Shown here: positions 34,131 to 47,450 of the stretch, in pieces | Layout: every line of letters begins with the position of its first letter | How positions within the stretch are numbered: position 1 is the first letter of the stretch | Source of the DNA: Gloeopeniophorella convolvens | Taxonomy: Eukaryota > Basidiomycota > Agaricomycetes > Russulales | NCBI GenBank assembly: GCA_022496205.1 | Contig: WTXD01000028.1 | Location: 186,001 to 250,000, forward strand | DNA length: 64,000 nt | Direction: 5' to 3' | Position numbers and translations under genes: made by a program | Notes under the pieces: generated by a model | Databases searched by the model: none | Told to the model about the DNA's origin: nothing | What the model saw: only the letters and a program-made list of their open reading frames with translations

Positions 34131-35130
34131 GACGATGCAGCAGGGGGAGATAGCGATCCGAGAGTAGATTATGAGCGCGAGACTACGAGATCCGTAGCTA
34201 GAGTCCGGGAAACGCCGAACGACTTCCTCCTTCTCCTCCTCGCTCGGCGGCTGCGCCACCTCCACCGGCCGCTTGGTGCACTCGTGTACATAAGATCTCA
34301 TAATCACTGGGTTTCCACGTGAACCGGCCTAAGTGCTGCATCGATGTCTGCCGACTCGACCGCGTTTACTTCGAAAGTTCGAAGTTAGTAGCAGCTTAGT
34401 ATCACGAACTGACACCTCTTATAGTGGTACGGCGCTTCTTCAAGTTCGTAGCACTACCGCCTAGCCTTCAATATCACTAGAATACGCAGCGGCAGTGGTC
34501 TCCTCTGATAGCAGCAATCGCCTGCAGCAGTGCCTCGGTGCGCTCCCAGCTCGAGGTGTCGCGATACATAGAGCAGCTGAGCGCCACCAGTGCGCCCGCG
34601 AGGATGGACAGCACAGAGGGCTAATAAGGATGCACTACATCGTCAGAGACGTCCCTTGGCAAGGGAGGGCCGGGACCCACGTATGCAATCCGGCGCGACA
34701 TCTCCCCCGCCAGCGCGCGGTGCGTCTCTCCATAACGCGCGCCGTTTCATCGACATAGAGCGTCCAGAACGCACGCGTGCGCTCGTTTTGGCGTAATCAC
34801 CCAGCCAGCGCTCGAGCTCGTCGCCCTGATCACCACTGGCACGAGCAGGCATCGCGCCACCTCCGCCGGCGTCCTTCTCTGAGCCCCTGGCGGCGCGTGG
34901 CCAGTTGGGGCCTCGACTCTTGTACCGGTCAAACGCGCGCGCGCACCCATCAGCTTCATCGGAATTGCGGGGTAGAGGTACGAGCACTCACCCGAAACGG
35001 CCCTGCGCGCCGAGTCCGCGGACGCAGCCATCGTAGTATGTAGTGTGCGCGGCCCCCCACATTTCGTGGTCGGGCTCTGCGCCACGTATGTAGCCTGCGC
35101 CCCGCGAATATCAGTCCCGGGGCCGCCACA
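34131..35130. other. Gene-free spacer between two pseudogene fragments
   Basis: Several GC-rich frames are open by composition but none matches a family. It should contain the junction where the missing 3' half of the SET5-like gene was lost. Confidence 0.4.
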
Positions 35131-35960
35131 GCGCCCCGCGACACACCAGCTCTCCTGCGCGCGCTCCTCCATCCCGAGCTTCGCGAGCGCGCTGTACACG
35201 CGCCAGTCCTCCGCAAGCGCCGCGTCGCCCGCCTGCGCTGCGAGCAGCAGCCGCGCCGCGCAGTGCGTGAGCGCGTGCAGCGCCGTCCACGCGTGCTGCC
35301 GCGCGAAGGCGAGCAGCGGCGCGCTCGCGGGGTTCTGCGCCGCGCAGAGCCGCAGGTGCGTGCGCTCGGCGCGCTTCAGGGACAACCGGTTGCAAAACTG
35401 CGCGGGGCAGAGAGTTGAGGTGCGCGTGGACGGGCAGGGCAGGATCAGCGGCGAGTCGGTCAGCGGCGTCGAGCAGTGGCCGCATGCGCGCGAGGCGGCT
35501 CACAGGTCGTAGATGTCCCTGTAAACGTTCGTGGGGGTGAGAAGACGAAGGAATTAAAATGGGAGACGCACCATTCGGGCCCGAAGACGAACGGGTCCTC
35601 TTTCCACACGACCTGGCTCTCCGCAATCGGCGCCTTCGCGATGAGCCCCTCGCCCTTCTGCTTGTCAAAGTACACCACCGACACGGCCTGCATCCGCTTT
35701 GCGACGTCGAGGCCCTCAATGAGCGCCGACTAGGGGTACACATGACCGCCAGCAGTGGGTTTTGGCTTTTGCGCGGGGGGCTGCTGCACGAGGCCCGTCG
35801 CGGCGAGGACGCGGCGGAGCCGCTTTTCGCTCACGGTCCATGTAGGGTTCTCCGAGAGTAGCAGGCCGTGTATTTTCGCAATCCTGAGTGTGGGGTGCGC
35901 TATTTTGAGGGTGAGGACGACGGAAGTGAGGTCCTCCCTGGTCCTCCTCGGAGGGCGATA
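35130..35960 (-). pseudogene. SET5-like (SMYD-type) methyltransferase remnant, 5' half only
   Basis: On the minus strand a winged-helix-like N-terminal segment (LRIAKIHGLLLSENPTWTV, SEKRLRRVLAATGL) is followed by SALIEGLDVAKRMQAVSVVY, the start of the SET domain (FDKQKGEGLIAKAPI, VVWKEDPFVFGPEW), an intron near 35520-35575 and the zinc-finger-like insert (CGHCSTPL, CNRLSLKRAERTH). Two in-frame stops interrupt conserved positions: TAG between HVYP and SALIEG, and TGA after DIYDL. Similarity ends near LAKLGMEERAQESW at about 35150. The catalytic second half of the SET domain, with the NHSC motif, is absent. In the intact family these proteins methylate lysines, for example on histone H4 (yeast Set5). 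Confidence 0.75.
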
Positions 35961-36490
35961 TCTGGTTTGTCCGTGTTTACGTAATTCTGTTCAAGTCGCG
36001 GTCGCGTTTTGGTGGACACCACGTCGATCTTATACTTACCTTCTCATCGGGTTGAGGAGGACTGGAGGCACAAATATATTGGTTAAAGGTACATGTATGC
36101 GTTGGAGGAGTATCGTTTTCCCCAGGCCTGTCTCATTAAGGGCGAGCGGTCTTTCGCCGACATTCTTCTCTGTGACTTTCGACACGGTGAATTGCTAAAA
36201 CGTGTTCACAGGACGCACAGTACTGTGACCATGCTGCTGAAGCATGTTTACAGGACATCCAGTACTGTAACTAGTCCCGCGCATCGTACTCTTCGCTCTA
36301 TCCTTCCAGTCCCCCCTCCTTACCTCAAGCCAGCCCCCACTGCCCAGCGTATTGTGTCTCGCACGTGAAAGTACATAACGAGTGAAGAATGGAGTCAAAT
36401 CCGTGAGTGCAAAATCCCCTATTATGATGCTCGCTGTGGCTGTCGGAAGTGTTTGACTCACGAGATCTTCCAGGAGCGTCCCACCAGGTG
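35961..36490. other. Intergenic with a short imperfect tandem repeat
   Basis: Near 36200-36262 a roughly 33 bp unit (gtgttcacaggacgcacagt / gtttacaggacatccagt) occurs twice in tandem. No gene is recognised. The 5' control region of the next gene should lie here. Confidence 0.5.
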
Positions 36491-39400
36491 ATGGGGAGCA
36501 AATTCACGAGCAAGCCCTCGATAACTCCCAGCAGCAGCCAAGCCCTGCTCGTCCCACATTGACCGGTATGCGTTGGTCGAACCCTCCGAGCTTGTCACGC
36601 TCAAACATTGCCTTGCGTCAGTCGTCCGAGCAGACGGATTGCCTCACCTCAGAACGTTGTTCCGCAAGAAAGAACGAAAATACTACATCACTGCGACCGA
36701 TGGATTGAGAATCAAGAAGACGTCGGCCATTCGAAGCATAGACTACTCTGTGCAATGGAACGAGATTCTCTCTGGCTTGTGCGACATGTTATTCTCCATC
36801 CCTCACTTATCTAAACGCACGTTTGCAGGACCGTAGGATCCTCTTCCCGTCTTGTCTTCCACATCTTTGCGCGACGAACCTGGCTGAGGGATGTCCGCCT
36901 GGGGCTGCTGTCGATACCATTCGAGTCGATTCGCTCCTCTCCTCTCCAAGGTGCGTCCTTCGTTCATTTTTCTACTCGGCGGCGTGCTCACCTTCGCACT
37001 TCACGTAGAATTCGATATTTCATTTGATCCAATACGAAAAACAACGCTGGTGCTCTCTATCACCCTACCGGAGGTGTCTCGTGCGACATTCGGAGCCGTC
37101 AGCTCTCCTGAGACACTTCCGGCGCCTAGTGCATTGGAAGGTGCCCAACCTGGATCGTCGCCCGAACCGAATACATCATCGGATGATCCCAACTCGGCAG
37201 ACCCGGTGCAGGTTGCGGAAACAAGTCTAGCACGAGCCGGGGAGGCGATCGCTGGCCTAGGGAGTGTCCCGAGTGTCCAGCTGGAGCTGGCGAAGGCTGC
37301 AGACGGAGCGCCGGACCAGCTTGGGAAGGTCGCTGACCTTTATGATACTTGGAAAGTCGCTCTCGCCAACGTCAAGTTCGTAGTCGACGTGGTGGATAAG
37401 ATTTCAGAGGTAGTGCCGTCGTTCCATCTGTTCGATGCCCAGTGTTGACCTGGAGATTTTCGGCTAGATTCACCCTTGGGCGAAGATGGCATGGAGCATC
37501 CTGTCGTGCATCCCAAAGGTACGTAATCCGGCTTCCTGGACCTTCTAGTTGTTAGCTTGATCTCACGATGCTGCATTAGACACTCATCGCTCAAATTGAA
37601 CGTGATGAAAACTTCAGGACCTTGCTGGTCGCCATCCGCGACGCGTTCGACCTTGCGAAGGAGGCGAAAGACTTGATGAACCTCCTGCCAGGAAGCACTC
37701 AGGTCAGGATTCTGAAGGAAATGCTGCGTCACGTAGGCGCGTGTGGAGATCTAATCCAGATTATGCAAAGGATACAGCATTTTGTAAGTCTAAATTCGTT
37801 ATCTCCGCCTCGCCTGTCCATCTAATACAAGTACATCGTCCAAAGGGAACGACTTGTGAAGAATATGGGCGGCGACGCCAGTGGCCAAGTCAAACGCTAT
37901 AGCGAGACGCTCGTCGAACTCCGGCGCGGCTTTCTGGATCATGCTGCTATCAACACTCAGACGGCTGTGGCTGAGCTCTCACGTGAGCTCGAGGAATTGG
38001 CGGGTTCCGTCGCTGGCATCGGTATGCATCACCCTAGCAACTCAGTCGCCGTGCGTGATGACCGAAATTTACGTAGATTTGGCCGTGACGATGGCGAACA
38101 TCCCATATCCCAAGGGAGCACGCCACAACAAAGACAGAGTCAAGAGGTGCATCCCGGAGACTCGCGTGGCATTCCTGGATCACATTACCCATTGGGTGAA
38201 CGATCCCGAATCCCCCCGAGCGCTCGTGCTTTTCGGACAAGCAGGGACGGGAAAGTCCTCAATCGCGAATGAAGTGGCGTGTCGATTTGAAGAGACGCAT
38301 CGCCTCGCCTCTTCATTCGTCTTCTTGCGACTCACGGCGAAGACGGAGCAGTCCGATAGTCCCGCCCAGCGCCTCTTCTCTGGAATTGCACGCAACCTCG
38401 CGGATCGATACCCGACGTTCAAAGCGTCCCTCGCGAAGATAATCAGCGAAGACACGTCTGTTCTCAGTGCGCGAGATTACACCACCCCATTCGAATCCAT
38501 GTTACTTCGTCCACTTCAAGAGTCCCCCCTGATCGGCCCCATTTTCATTGTAATCGACGCGCTAGATGAATCCGGCGACGCATCCGGTGGGGATGGGTTG
38601 CATTCCTTTTTGGCCAGTCACATCTCCGAGCTCCCGGACACCTTCCGTATCCTTATCACCTCACGACCAGAGAAGGACATTGTAGATGCCTTCAATCATC
38701 CAGATTCACTGAAAATCACTGAGATACGGCATATGGACGACCCGGTACTATCCCGTCAGACGGGCGATGATATCTATGCCTTTATCCGTCACCAGTTCCG
38801 CACGAGCCCTGGCCTTCTCGAGCAGTACGGGGCCGGACTTGCCAAGAAGGCTGAGAATTCTTTCCAGTGGGCGGCTGTTGCCTGCAAGCACGTCCAGTTT
38901 GGTCCAGCTGGGCTGACTCCGAGTGAACGTGCTGACCAGCTTCTCAAACTTCCATCCGAAAGCCCTGAATCCGTCAACTTCCTGGATTCGTTGTACAAGG
39001 AGATCCTGTCCGCGTACTTTGGCAGCGGCAAAGCACCGCCATCGAAATTCACATCCATCATGGGACAGATCATTGCTGCGTTCGAACCTCTTTCGACCAG
39101 CTCTTTAGCCACCCTGCGCTCGTACAACGACCCACCGGACCTTACCGGTGAAGACTCTGTACGCTCGATCGTCGGCTACCTTGGCTCTCTACTCAGCAAT
39201 GTCACTCCTCCCGACTCATCCTTACCCATCGTCCCACTGCACGCATCATTCCGCGACTTCCTCATAGATCAGAAGAGGGCTGAGAGGTTCTGGATCGACA
39301 TCAGCGACGCTCACTACCAGCTGACGCGTTGTTCATTCGGCCTCATGCACGATAAGCTCAGACTCAATATCTGCAAGCTTCTGTCATCGTACGACCACAA

Positions 39401-42064
39401 CCCAGACATCCAAGACCCTTCATCCCGCATAGCAGAGTACATTTCGGATGCTCTGTCATACGCTTGTCGCTCTTGGGACGACCATCTCGAACACGTTTCT
39501 CCCGACAAGATCGTTGACGTGGTGCAATCGTTCTTCGAGAACGACTTTCTTCACTGGCTGGAAGCCATGAGTCTTCTCGGCGCCATCAATCTGGTCCCGC
39601 CGGCCATGTCGATCCTGGGAAGCTGGGTGGCTAAGAATCGCAACAACGTGAGCCATGCGTTTTTTCCGCGTGGAGCTGTTCTCACGATCCTTGTCAACAC
39701 TAGCACCACCTGCCAGAGCTCGCCGCGCTCACGCCATGGGTCCGCGACGTCTTGAGGTTCATGAGATATTTCGGGCGGCCTATCGGGCAAAGTGCTCCAC
39801 ACATCTACTTGTCTGCGCTCCCGTTCTGTCCAGAAGCCTCCATCATATTCGATTGCTACGCCAAATATTTCCCGAACACGTCATCACTACAACGGGGGCG
39901 CATGTCGAGTTGGCCGGCACAGGAGATGACTATTCCAGTGGACAGCATGTGCTTCGCCATCGCTTTTTCGCCGGATGGTCGCCGGATTGCGGGCTCGCAT
40001 GATCACACCATCCGAGTCTGGGACGCCGAAACGGGGCATGCGGTCGCGGGGTCATTCACTGGGCATACAGAGTCGGTCAACTCTGTTGCGTTCTCGCCGG
40101 ATGGTCGCCGGGTTACCTCGGGCTCGAGCGACAATACCATCCGTGTCTGGGACGCCGAGACGGGACACACGGCCGCAGGGCCATTCACGGGGCATACAGG
40201 TCCAGTTGCCTCTGTTGTGTTCTCACCGGATGGTCGCCGAATTGCCTCGTGTTCGGTTGACAGCACCATTCGAGTCTGGGACGCCGAGACGGGACACGTG
40301 GCCACAGGACCATTCACAGGGCATGCAAGTTCGGTCTACTCTATCGCGTTCTCGCCGGATGGTCGCCGGATTGCCTCGGGGTCGGATGACCACACCATTC
40401 GAGTCTGGGACGCCGAGAAGGGGCACACAGTTGCGGGGCCATTCACAGGGCACACAAGTTTGGTCTATTCTGTCACGTTCTCGCCGGATGGTCGCCGCAT
40501 TGTCTCAGGCTCGGATGACAACGCCATTCGAGTCTGGGACGCCGAGAAGGGGCACACCGTCGCAGGGCCGTTCACGGGGCATACAAGATCTGTCCACTCT
40601 GTCGCGTTCTCGCCGGATGGTCACTGGATTGCCTCGGGTTCATCTGACTGCACCATTCGAGTCTGGGACGCCGAGACGGGGCACTCAGTTGCAGCGCCAT
40701 TCACAGGGCATACAAGTTCAGTCAACTCTGTCGCGTTCTCGCCGGATGGTCGCCACATTTCCTCGGGCTCAGATGACAACACCATTCGTATATGGGACGC
40801 CGAGAAGGGGTACTCAGTCGCAGCGCCATTCACGGGGCATACAGAATCGGTCAACTCTGTCACATTCTCGCCGGATGGTCGCCTTATTGCCTCAGGCTCG
40901 GATGACTGCACCATTCGAGTCTACGACGCAGAGACGGGGCACGCGGCCGCAGGGCCATTCATGGGGCATACAAATTCGGTCTGGCCTACCGTTTTCTCGC
41001 CGGATAGTCGCCGGATTGCCTCGGGCTCCCATGACCTCACCATCCGTGTCTGGGACACAGAGACAGGGCGTGCAGTCGCAGAGCCATTCACGGGGCATAC
41101 AGATCCGATCTGGTCTGTCGCGTTTTCGCCAGATAGTCGCCGGATTGTCTCGGGCTCGGGTGACAACACCATCCGAGTCTGGGACGCCGAGAAGGGGCAC
41201 GCAGTCGCAGGCCCATTCACAGAGCATACCGGTATGGTCTTGTCTGTCACGTTCTCGCCGGATGGTCGCCGGATTGCCTCGGGCTCATCTGACTACACCA
41301 TTCGAGTCTGGGACGCTGAGACGGGGCACTCAGTCGCAGGGCCATTCACGGGGCACACAAGTTGGGCCATGTCTGTCGTATACTCGCCAGACGGTCGCCG
41401 CATTGCCTCAGGCTCAGATGACAAGACCATTCGAGTCTGGGACGCCGAGAAGGGGCACTCACTCGTAAAGCCATTCACCGGGCATGAAGATTCGGTCAAC
41501 TCTGTCGTATTCTCGCCGGATGGGCGCCGGATTGCCTCGGGCTCATCTGACTGCACCATTCGAGTCTGGGACGCTGAGACGGGGCACTCAGTCGCAGGGC
41601 CATTCGCGGGGCATACAAGTATGGTCCGGTCTGTCGCGTTCTCGCCAGATGGTCGCCACCTTGCCTCGGGATCGCACGACAAGTCTATCCGGTTGTGGGA
41701 AGTGATCATCTGCGGCGTCGCGGAGCACTCTGGGAGCACGCTTCAGGATGTCCCACAGCCCAGCATGTAAGTCCGAGTCCGTTCTGAACACACATTCTCC
41801 GATTGAAACTCATCTCGGACTCGCAGAGCCGTCCAGGCCCCGCCTGGCTTTACGGACCAGTCCGTGATAGACGACGAGGGCTGGATCTGCGGGCAAAGCG
41901 GGGAACTACTGATGTGGATCCCGGAACCACACAGATTAGGTCTGCATCGTCCGAGCAATGTGTGGATCGCTGCCGAAAACGAAACAAGACTCGATCTAAG
42001 CAGATTCGTCCATGGACGAGACTGGGTACAGTGCGGAGGCCAGATGAGCGGTACGACTCAGTAG
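36491..42064 (+). CDS. C2-NACHT-WD40 NLR-like (STAND) protein
   Basis: Exons that join in phase are ~36526-36778, 36829-36950, 37009-37409, 37468-37518, 37580-37783, 37832-38021, 38077-39647, 39719-41766 and 41827-42064, about 1,680 residues. In order: a C2-like domain (DGLPHLRTLFRKKERKYY to RLVFHIFARRTW), a Pro/Ser linker, a helical NLR-specific region (EIHPWAKMAWSILSCIPK), the NACHT ATPase with Walker A GQAGTGKSS near 38240 and Walker B IFIVIDALDES near 38550, a winged-helix region, and 14 WD40 repeats from 39950 to 41710. A short tail ends the protein (WIAAENETRLDL). Fungal members sense ligands through the repeats and trigger incompatibility or defence. The first codon is unsettled: ATG 36491 is close but out of phase with the C2 frame. 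Everything downstream is free of lesions. Confidence 0.88.
39950..41710 (+). repeat. Array of 14 WD40 repeats, 129 bp each
   Basis: Units of 43 residues with core HTIRVWDAETGH and GRRIASGSDD recur 14 times with very similar DNA as well as protein. The last unit (KSIRLWEVI) has drifted. Such homogenised repeats evolve by recombination and gain or lose units readily. The lack of stops in other frames over this stretch is a by-product of the repetition. Confidence 0.95.
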
Positions 42065-44330
42065 TAGATGAGCACGAGGTCCAAATACTGTAGGCGATGT
42101 ATCTATGATCGACTGTTTCCTGGACAGGAGGGCGGCCGTTGTGCGGGTCGACAATGCCTGCCTTCGCTCTTCGTAGATTGAAGCTACTACCATATGTATC
42201 ACAAGGGATTCGCTCGCTCTATAACCGTACTGTATGTACTACGCACGTTCTCGGGACAGAATGGACTCCATGTATGACTCGCGAGACTCGTGATTGATTA
42301 CAATATACATCCCCCGATGACACGCTATATGCGGGACTACGAAACTGGTGGCTAAGCTGGGAGACGGCGGCCTCCGTCTGGACTCTGAGGCACAGCGCAC
42401 CGACCTCGATTACGGCGAACGTGCCCACGTAGAGAGCCCATCGGTCTCAGGGCTTGGGGGCGTGGCACCACAGCTGGGGAGGTATCTCGGACTTGTCTCT
42501 GCTGCGCATGCTATGCCGAGAGCATGGGGTCACCTCAGAGATCGACTCTGATGGAATCGGCAGCGCTTCCGTTCCACCTGACGTTCACTGCTCAGGGCGA
42601 AGATGCGGATGCGGTAGGCCTCGAACGGGGTCCATATGCTTCGTGCCAGCTTTCCCTGGAAAGATCGTGAGGCCTCATGAGGGCGGCCGTACTTCAGTTG
42701 CCATTGTCGCGCAACACCCACGAACTGGCTGCAAGGTGACAACATCAGCGCGTCCATACGGGATCAACTTACGGGGGACCGTGAGCGCAGCGGGATAAAC
42801 AGTTGACATACCTTAGATGTGTATGTTGGCGAGCAACAATGGGAGGGCCCATGCGTTGGGATGACGATGCGTGGGGAAGTACTTATTTCCTTCAACGAGG
42901 TGATCAAAGGGAAGAGGGAGGGTTTATTCACCTGAAGTAGAGCGCGCGCCGTCGAGTCCAGTCGCCCAAACGAGCATTTGGACATTCGGGGAGGTCCCGC
43001 GCCTATCGCCAGGCGGCTTCCCTCTGCAACATCGGGAGAGGCGTGTAGGTGGGCACTGTGGTGAATGAAATACGGAAATGAGATAGGATGATAATGCGAG
43101 AGTCGCAGCGAGACGCACCCGTGTCATGTATCACCCATGTGTCCGCGGATCGAACGGCTTTCTCAGGTTGATCCTCTACTGGCCCGGGAAGCACCGGCAG
43201 TCACTCCGACCCAAGGCGTCTTGACCTCAGCGCTGTATGAGCTGAGACATCGTGTGGGAGGCCATGCGAGTAGTGGGGATAATCGAATGTTTGGATGGGA
43301 GGTCAGTGCACGGACTGCTTGATACATAATAGATGTCGCAGACAGTGGTGGCGGAAAGGTGCGAAACCACCGTTTCCATGTGCCAAAGCCATGCATCCGG
43401 GTTCGAACCTGTTCGAACTGCAGTGCCGGAGCTTGCCGGGCTTGAGCCAGTCGCTGACTCGGGTCCTTTCCTTCGGAGCTCTCACCACGTTCGGCTGCCA
43501 TGCATATCCCGCAGACAGAGACATTCGATGCTGCTGCGACGCAGTGCGCGATGGTTGGCACTGATTCATCCTCCTGTGCCATTCGCACACTTCATTGTTG
43601 GGTCTGCTCAAACAGAGTTGCTCGTGACATTTGGCCGGCAAGCTTAGCTTCTCTGGCCAGACTCTGAGGATGGCGCGCGACAACTTCGGTGTGCATGTCC
43701 TTTCCATCGTTCGTGACGGCATAACTAATAAAGCTGAGCTACATTCCATAGCATCCTCGACTCGCTAGGCTCTAATCCTGTCAGACGTGCTTGCATCCTT
43801 CCCGCTGGCGCGTGTCATTCATCCTTCCCGTACGCTCCGAGCCGGCAACGGTCGTATACAAATGACCTTCAACGTGACAGGATCCCTTCGTCGAATGGCG
43901 CTCCTGGTGTGTCTTATCACGTTTCGAGTTCCTGTCGCATAATGCATAACCTATTACGATTGTTGCCAGTGGGGATTGTTATTCAGTAGTCTCTTAACAC
44001 GATTTGATGCGCACCATAGCAGACTGTCCTTGTTACGTCCGGCTGTGCGCTCCCGGACCTCTTCTCGTGCTTTGTGCGTTCAATGCGACACTTCCCTCAT
44101 TCTCTTGAATTTATCCATCACACGCAGATACCTCCCTTCTCGAGCGCTGAGCTCAAAGGTCTACGAACTACGATTTTCACTCCACGAAAACTTCCGCCAA
44201 ATGGATGGCCCTGGTCGCTTATCCCACCAGAAGAGTTCCACGTCCTCGGACCAGCTTCCACTAGCAACTACAGCGTCTCTAACACGGCTCAAAGCCATCC
44301 TATCCAGAGATGCTCCACGCGGTCGCAACG
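42065..44330. other. Intergenic, nothing recognised
   Basis: About 2.3 kb follows the NLR-like gene. Short frames on both strands show no family signature. Confidence 0.4.
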
Positions 44331-44907
44331 ATTTGCACCGCAATTGCAGCGGAATCCTATAAGGGCACCATGGAGGTCGCGTGGATGCTGCCTGATCATG
44401 GTGTCGATGTCGATCTGCAGGCCAAAGGTGACCACATCACCTAACTTCACGCCATCTGACTCCCGAAACGAACCCAGCACCGATCAGGCCGAATACACAA
44501 GCCCGTCAACCGCCGCTTCAGCCCCCAGATCCTCCAAAAATCTTGACATCGCTCGGTTGCTACTACAGCGAGGTGCAAATGCCAATGCCCGAGGGTCCAA
44601 GTACGGGACTGCACTGGTCGTGGCGTCGCACAAAGACAATCTCGAGATGATACAGCTACTACTCCATCACGGTGCCGACGTGAACGATGAAGACGGCGGG
44701 GTCTGGGAAAATGCCCTCCAGGCGGCGTCGCAAGATGGAAGATTTAACGCTGTCCAGCTGCTTCTTGAGCACGGGGCCGACGTCAACGCGCAGGGAGCCT
44801 CGGTTCCCGAGAGCGCGCTGGAGATAACATCAACTGAAGGGCATACGGATATTGTGGACCTGTTGTCAACCGCAGCAGAAACAAGAACAGCTGTAAGCGC
44901 CGATTGA
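44331..44907 (+). CDS. Ankyrin-repeat fragment
   Basis: From 44331 an eroded ankyrin-like stretch (SYKGTMEVAWMLPDHGVDV) is out of frame with what follows. From about 44530 to 44880 three to four clean repeats read LDIARLLLQRGANANARG, LEMIQLLLHHGADVNDEDG, FNAVQLLLEHGADVNAQG and TDIVDLL, ending at 44907. In fungi such tails usually sit behind a NACHT or similar module. None is found upstream here, so this is probably the surviving 3' end of a larger gene. A small independent protein with an unseen 5' exon is possible. Confidence 0.55.
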
Positions 44908-47450
44908 CTCTGTAGGTGAGCAGTCGAGCGCGTACTTCTTTCGAGCCGTAACACTAACAAAGCGTGTATTAATGCAGTTGGTACATCTGGACCAAGTATA
45001 GGCGTTGGAGGGTGCTAGCCTGGTGTTGTCGAGCTGGCTAGCTTCGCGGGGAAGATGCGTATGTGTGTATGCAATCCAGTTGCTGCGGGCGTCTGTGCAT
45101 CCGTGCGCGTGAAACGGGCGCGCAGCATGACGAGCATCGGAGTGCCGGCTGGGAGCGCACCGCACGATTCCATGCCTGCCTTGATCACGCCCGAAAGGGG
45201 GCTAATTATAACGCGAGGGTTGTACGAACTCAACGGTGCTGGCGGGTGCAGTCAACTTGGGCGGTATTGATTCGGTCCAGAAGGGTGGGGTGAGAAGGGC
45301 GGAGGAAGTGGGGGGAAAAGGTGGGGGAAGTGCCACTGGGTGTGGAACGTAGCAACTTGGACCTCCGCTGGTCAAGTCGGTGATGACCCTGGTGCGTGTC
45401 CTTTTCTTGGGCTTGATGAGTGGCTGAAATGTCTTTGGATCCCACAAGCTTAAACCAGCGCATAGCCTAGTCGTCCAAAGGAAACCATTACATAGCACGT
45501 GCAGGTGGGTGCGGATGTTCACTTTGATGATCCCACTGCTCCATGACGAATTCGGATCCTCCCCAAATTCTCCCCAGTGCCTGTCTTCAATTCCACGACT
45601 TGGTCGAGCGACGGGCAGCGTTCTGCGTCGTGCCAGTGCGAGCTGCGGTAGCGGAGGCTAGATCCGAGGCCCTCGACGGCAGCACCCAAGCCATTAACAT
45701 TTCGGTCCTATGGCTCATCCCCAGACGGCCGTTGTATAGTAGTCTCTCCTTCCTTTCAAATGTATTCATGGATAGTTGAGGTTGAAAAGTTCAATGAAGT
45801 TCGTGGTCCGACACCTCATGATTGACTTCGACGATTACCTAATTGTCGAACATCTCTCTTTGCTCCCGCCAGCAGAGCCACTGATCTTTTATAAGAACCA
45901 CCGTCACTGCTGGCAATGACACTAGTAGCGTGCTTCTTCACACACACGCGTCACGACCCTACTGTGCGCGTCAGAGCATACTGGTCGGAACGTGGACCTG
46001 TCACCCGCACGACTCCCGTCCTCCCAGCTCCATGACAGTTCGCGCTCCTGCTTCTATTCAACATTTGTCTACCCGACCGAACGTTGTTGAACCGGGGTCC
46101 GAGAGAGCAGGACCCACCATGGCGAATCCCCCGCCACTATCTCACCAGCAAGCCCCTTTGTCTGCACACTCCACACACGGTGCTGCATCGCGCCGCGCAG
46201 GACAGCACGCCTGCCCGCCACTTATCACGGGCCCGCTCGTCTCGAAAACTGTCTACAAAAATGCACAAGATCAACTACAGCAGGCGCGCGCGACAGCGCT
46301 CCGAGTCGTAAGTACTACAACGCAACATACTTGCCCCGCCGACGCGCGCCCCAGTATAAAGTTCCCCGGCGTCATCACCACTCCACAATCCGAATCACAA
46401 TCTGCATCGGGCGGCCGGCCACATTCAAGGTTTTGGGAAGCACCAGCGCATTAGATGTCCATCGAGCCTCGGGCCCCTTCGAGCCTCGAGGCCGCACCGT
46501 ACGGTCCCCCCGGTGCGCAAATCGCAGAGATCAGCGCGGCCCCGCGTCTCACCATCGCTGTGCCACCTGAGTGCGCGCCCGTCGCGCAGCGGCCGGGCAC
46601 CTGTTCCGCGGGCCCCGCGCTCATCAGCATCATATATGTAGTTACATGTTACAGCGCCTGCTTAAGCACCGAGCGAGTTAGGCTTCTCTTCAACCAACGC
46701 TAAGCCAAACCCGGCCGTTGGCCCTGCACAGCAGCAGCGCGCGCCAACTCGTTCGGTATCGATTAACATTATACGAGTACATAACTTACTTATAAAGTAC
46801 TCATCGACATCTCGCCGCGCGCGCGGCTGAGCTTATTATAAGTCGGCCGCCGTGGCCTTCGCGATGTCGATGCGCCACCGCCATCTGCGCGAATTTGACG
46901 CGGTCGCTAAACCGCAGTTGGTTTGCAATGTGTCAACATGTCGACGTCCAGCGGGCGGGGGCGCAGGTGCGCGTGGTATATCCGCGGACTCCTCGCGTTC
47001 GATGATCCGCGCTGCAGGAGCTCCGCACCGACGTCGGCGGGCAAGACGCTGCTTGGCGTTGTACATGACACTTATTCAAGGTAATCATATGGCGACAAGG
47101 CGCTGCACGTCGCGCAAAGCGGCAACTCGCTAACCTAACTAGCAGTAGCAATAAACAAAGCGAAGAGGAGGCGGCGGTGGAGGTGGCGGTGGGGGCGGGT
47201 GAATGGGAAATGGGGTGGGGTGGGGTGACGGGATTGAGATATCGATATAGATGGGCTGGGTAGGGCAAAACGGAGCGGGCACAAACAAAGCAGACAGGGA
47301 CGGTCGTAAACAGACGTGATATACGCAGGCGTTATACAGCAAACAAAGCATAAAGTAAAGAAACGCGCGACTGCACAAACCAACGCATTACCCAACGGAG
47401 TAACATACCAAACAGCACAGCATAGCACGACGGACAGAGCGAGGGGACAG
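44908..47450. other. Intergenic, nothing recognised
   Basis: About 2.5 kb has no supportable gene. A G-rich, C-poor tract (gtggaggtggcggtgggggc and following) lies at about 47160-47240, just past the 3' end of the transcription factor gene. Confidence 0.4.

Noticed and set aside
39975..41468. Long open frames in other frames and on the opposite strand across the WD40 array
   Set aside because: They repeat with the 129 bp unit and have no domain content; absence of stops is a by-product of the repeats.
43385..43425. GGGTTCGAACC resembling a tRNA T-loop
   Set aside because: Flanking bases do not form the T stem and no D-arm or anticodon arm fits upstream.
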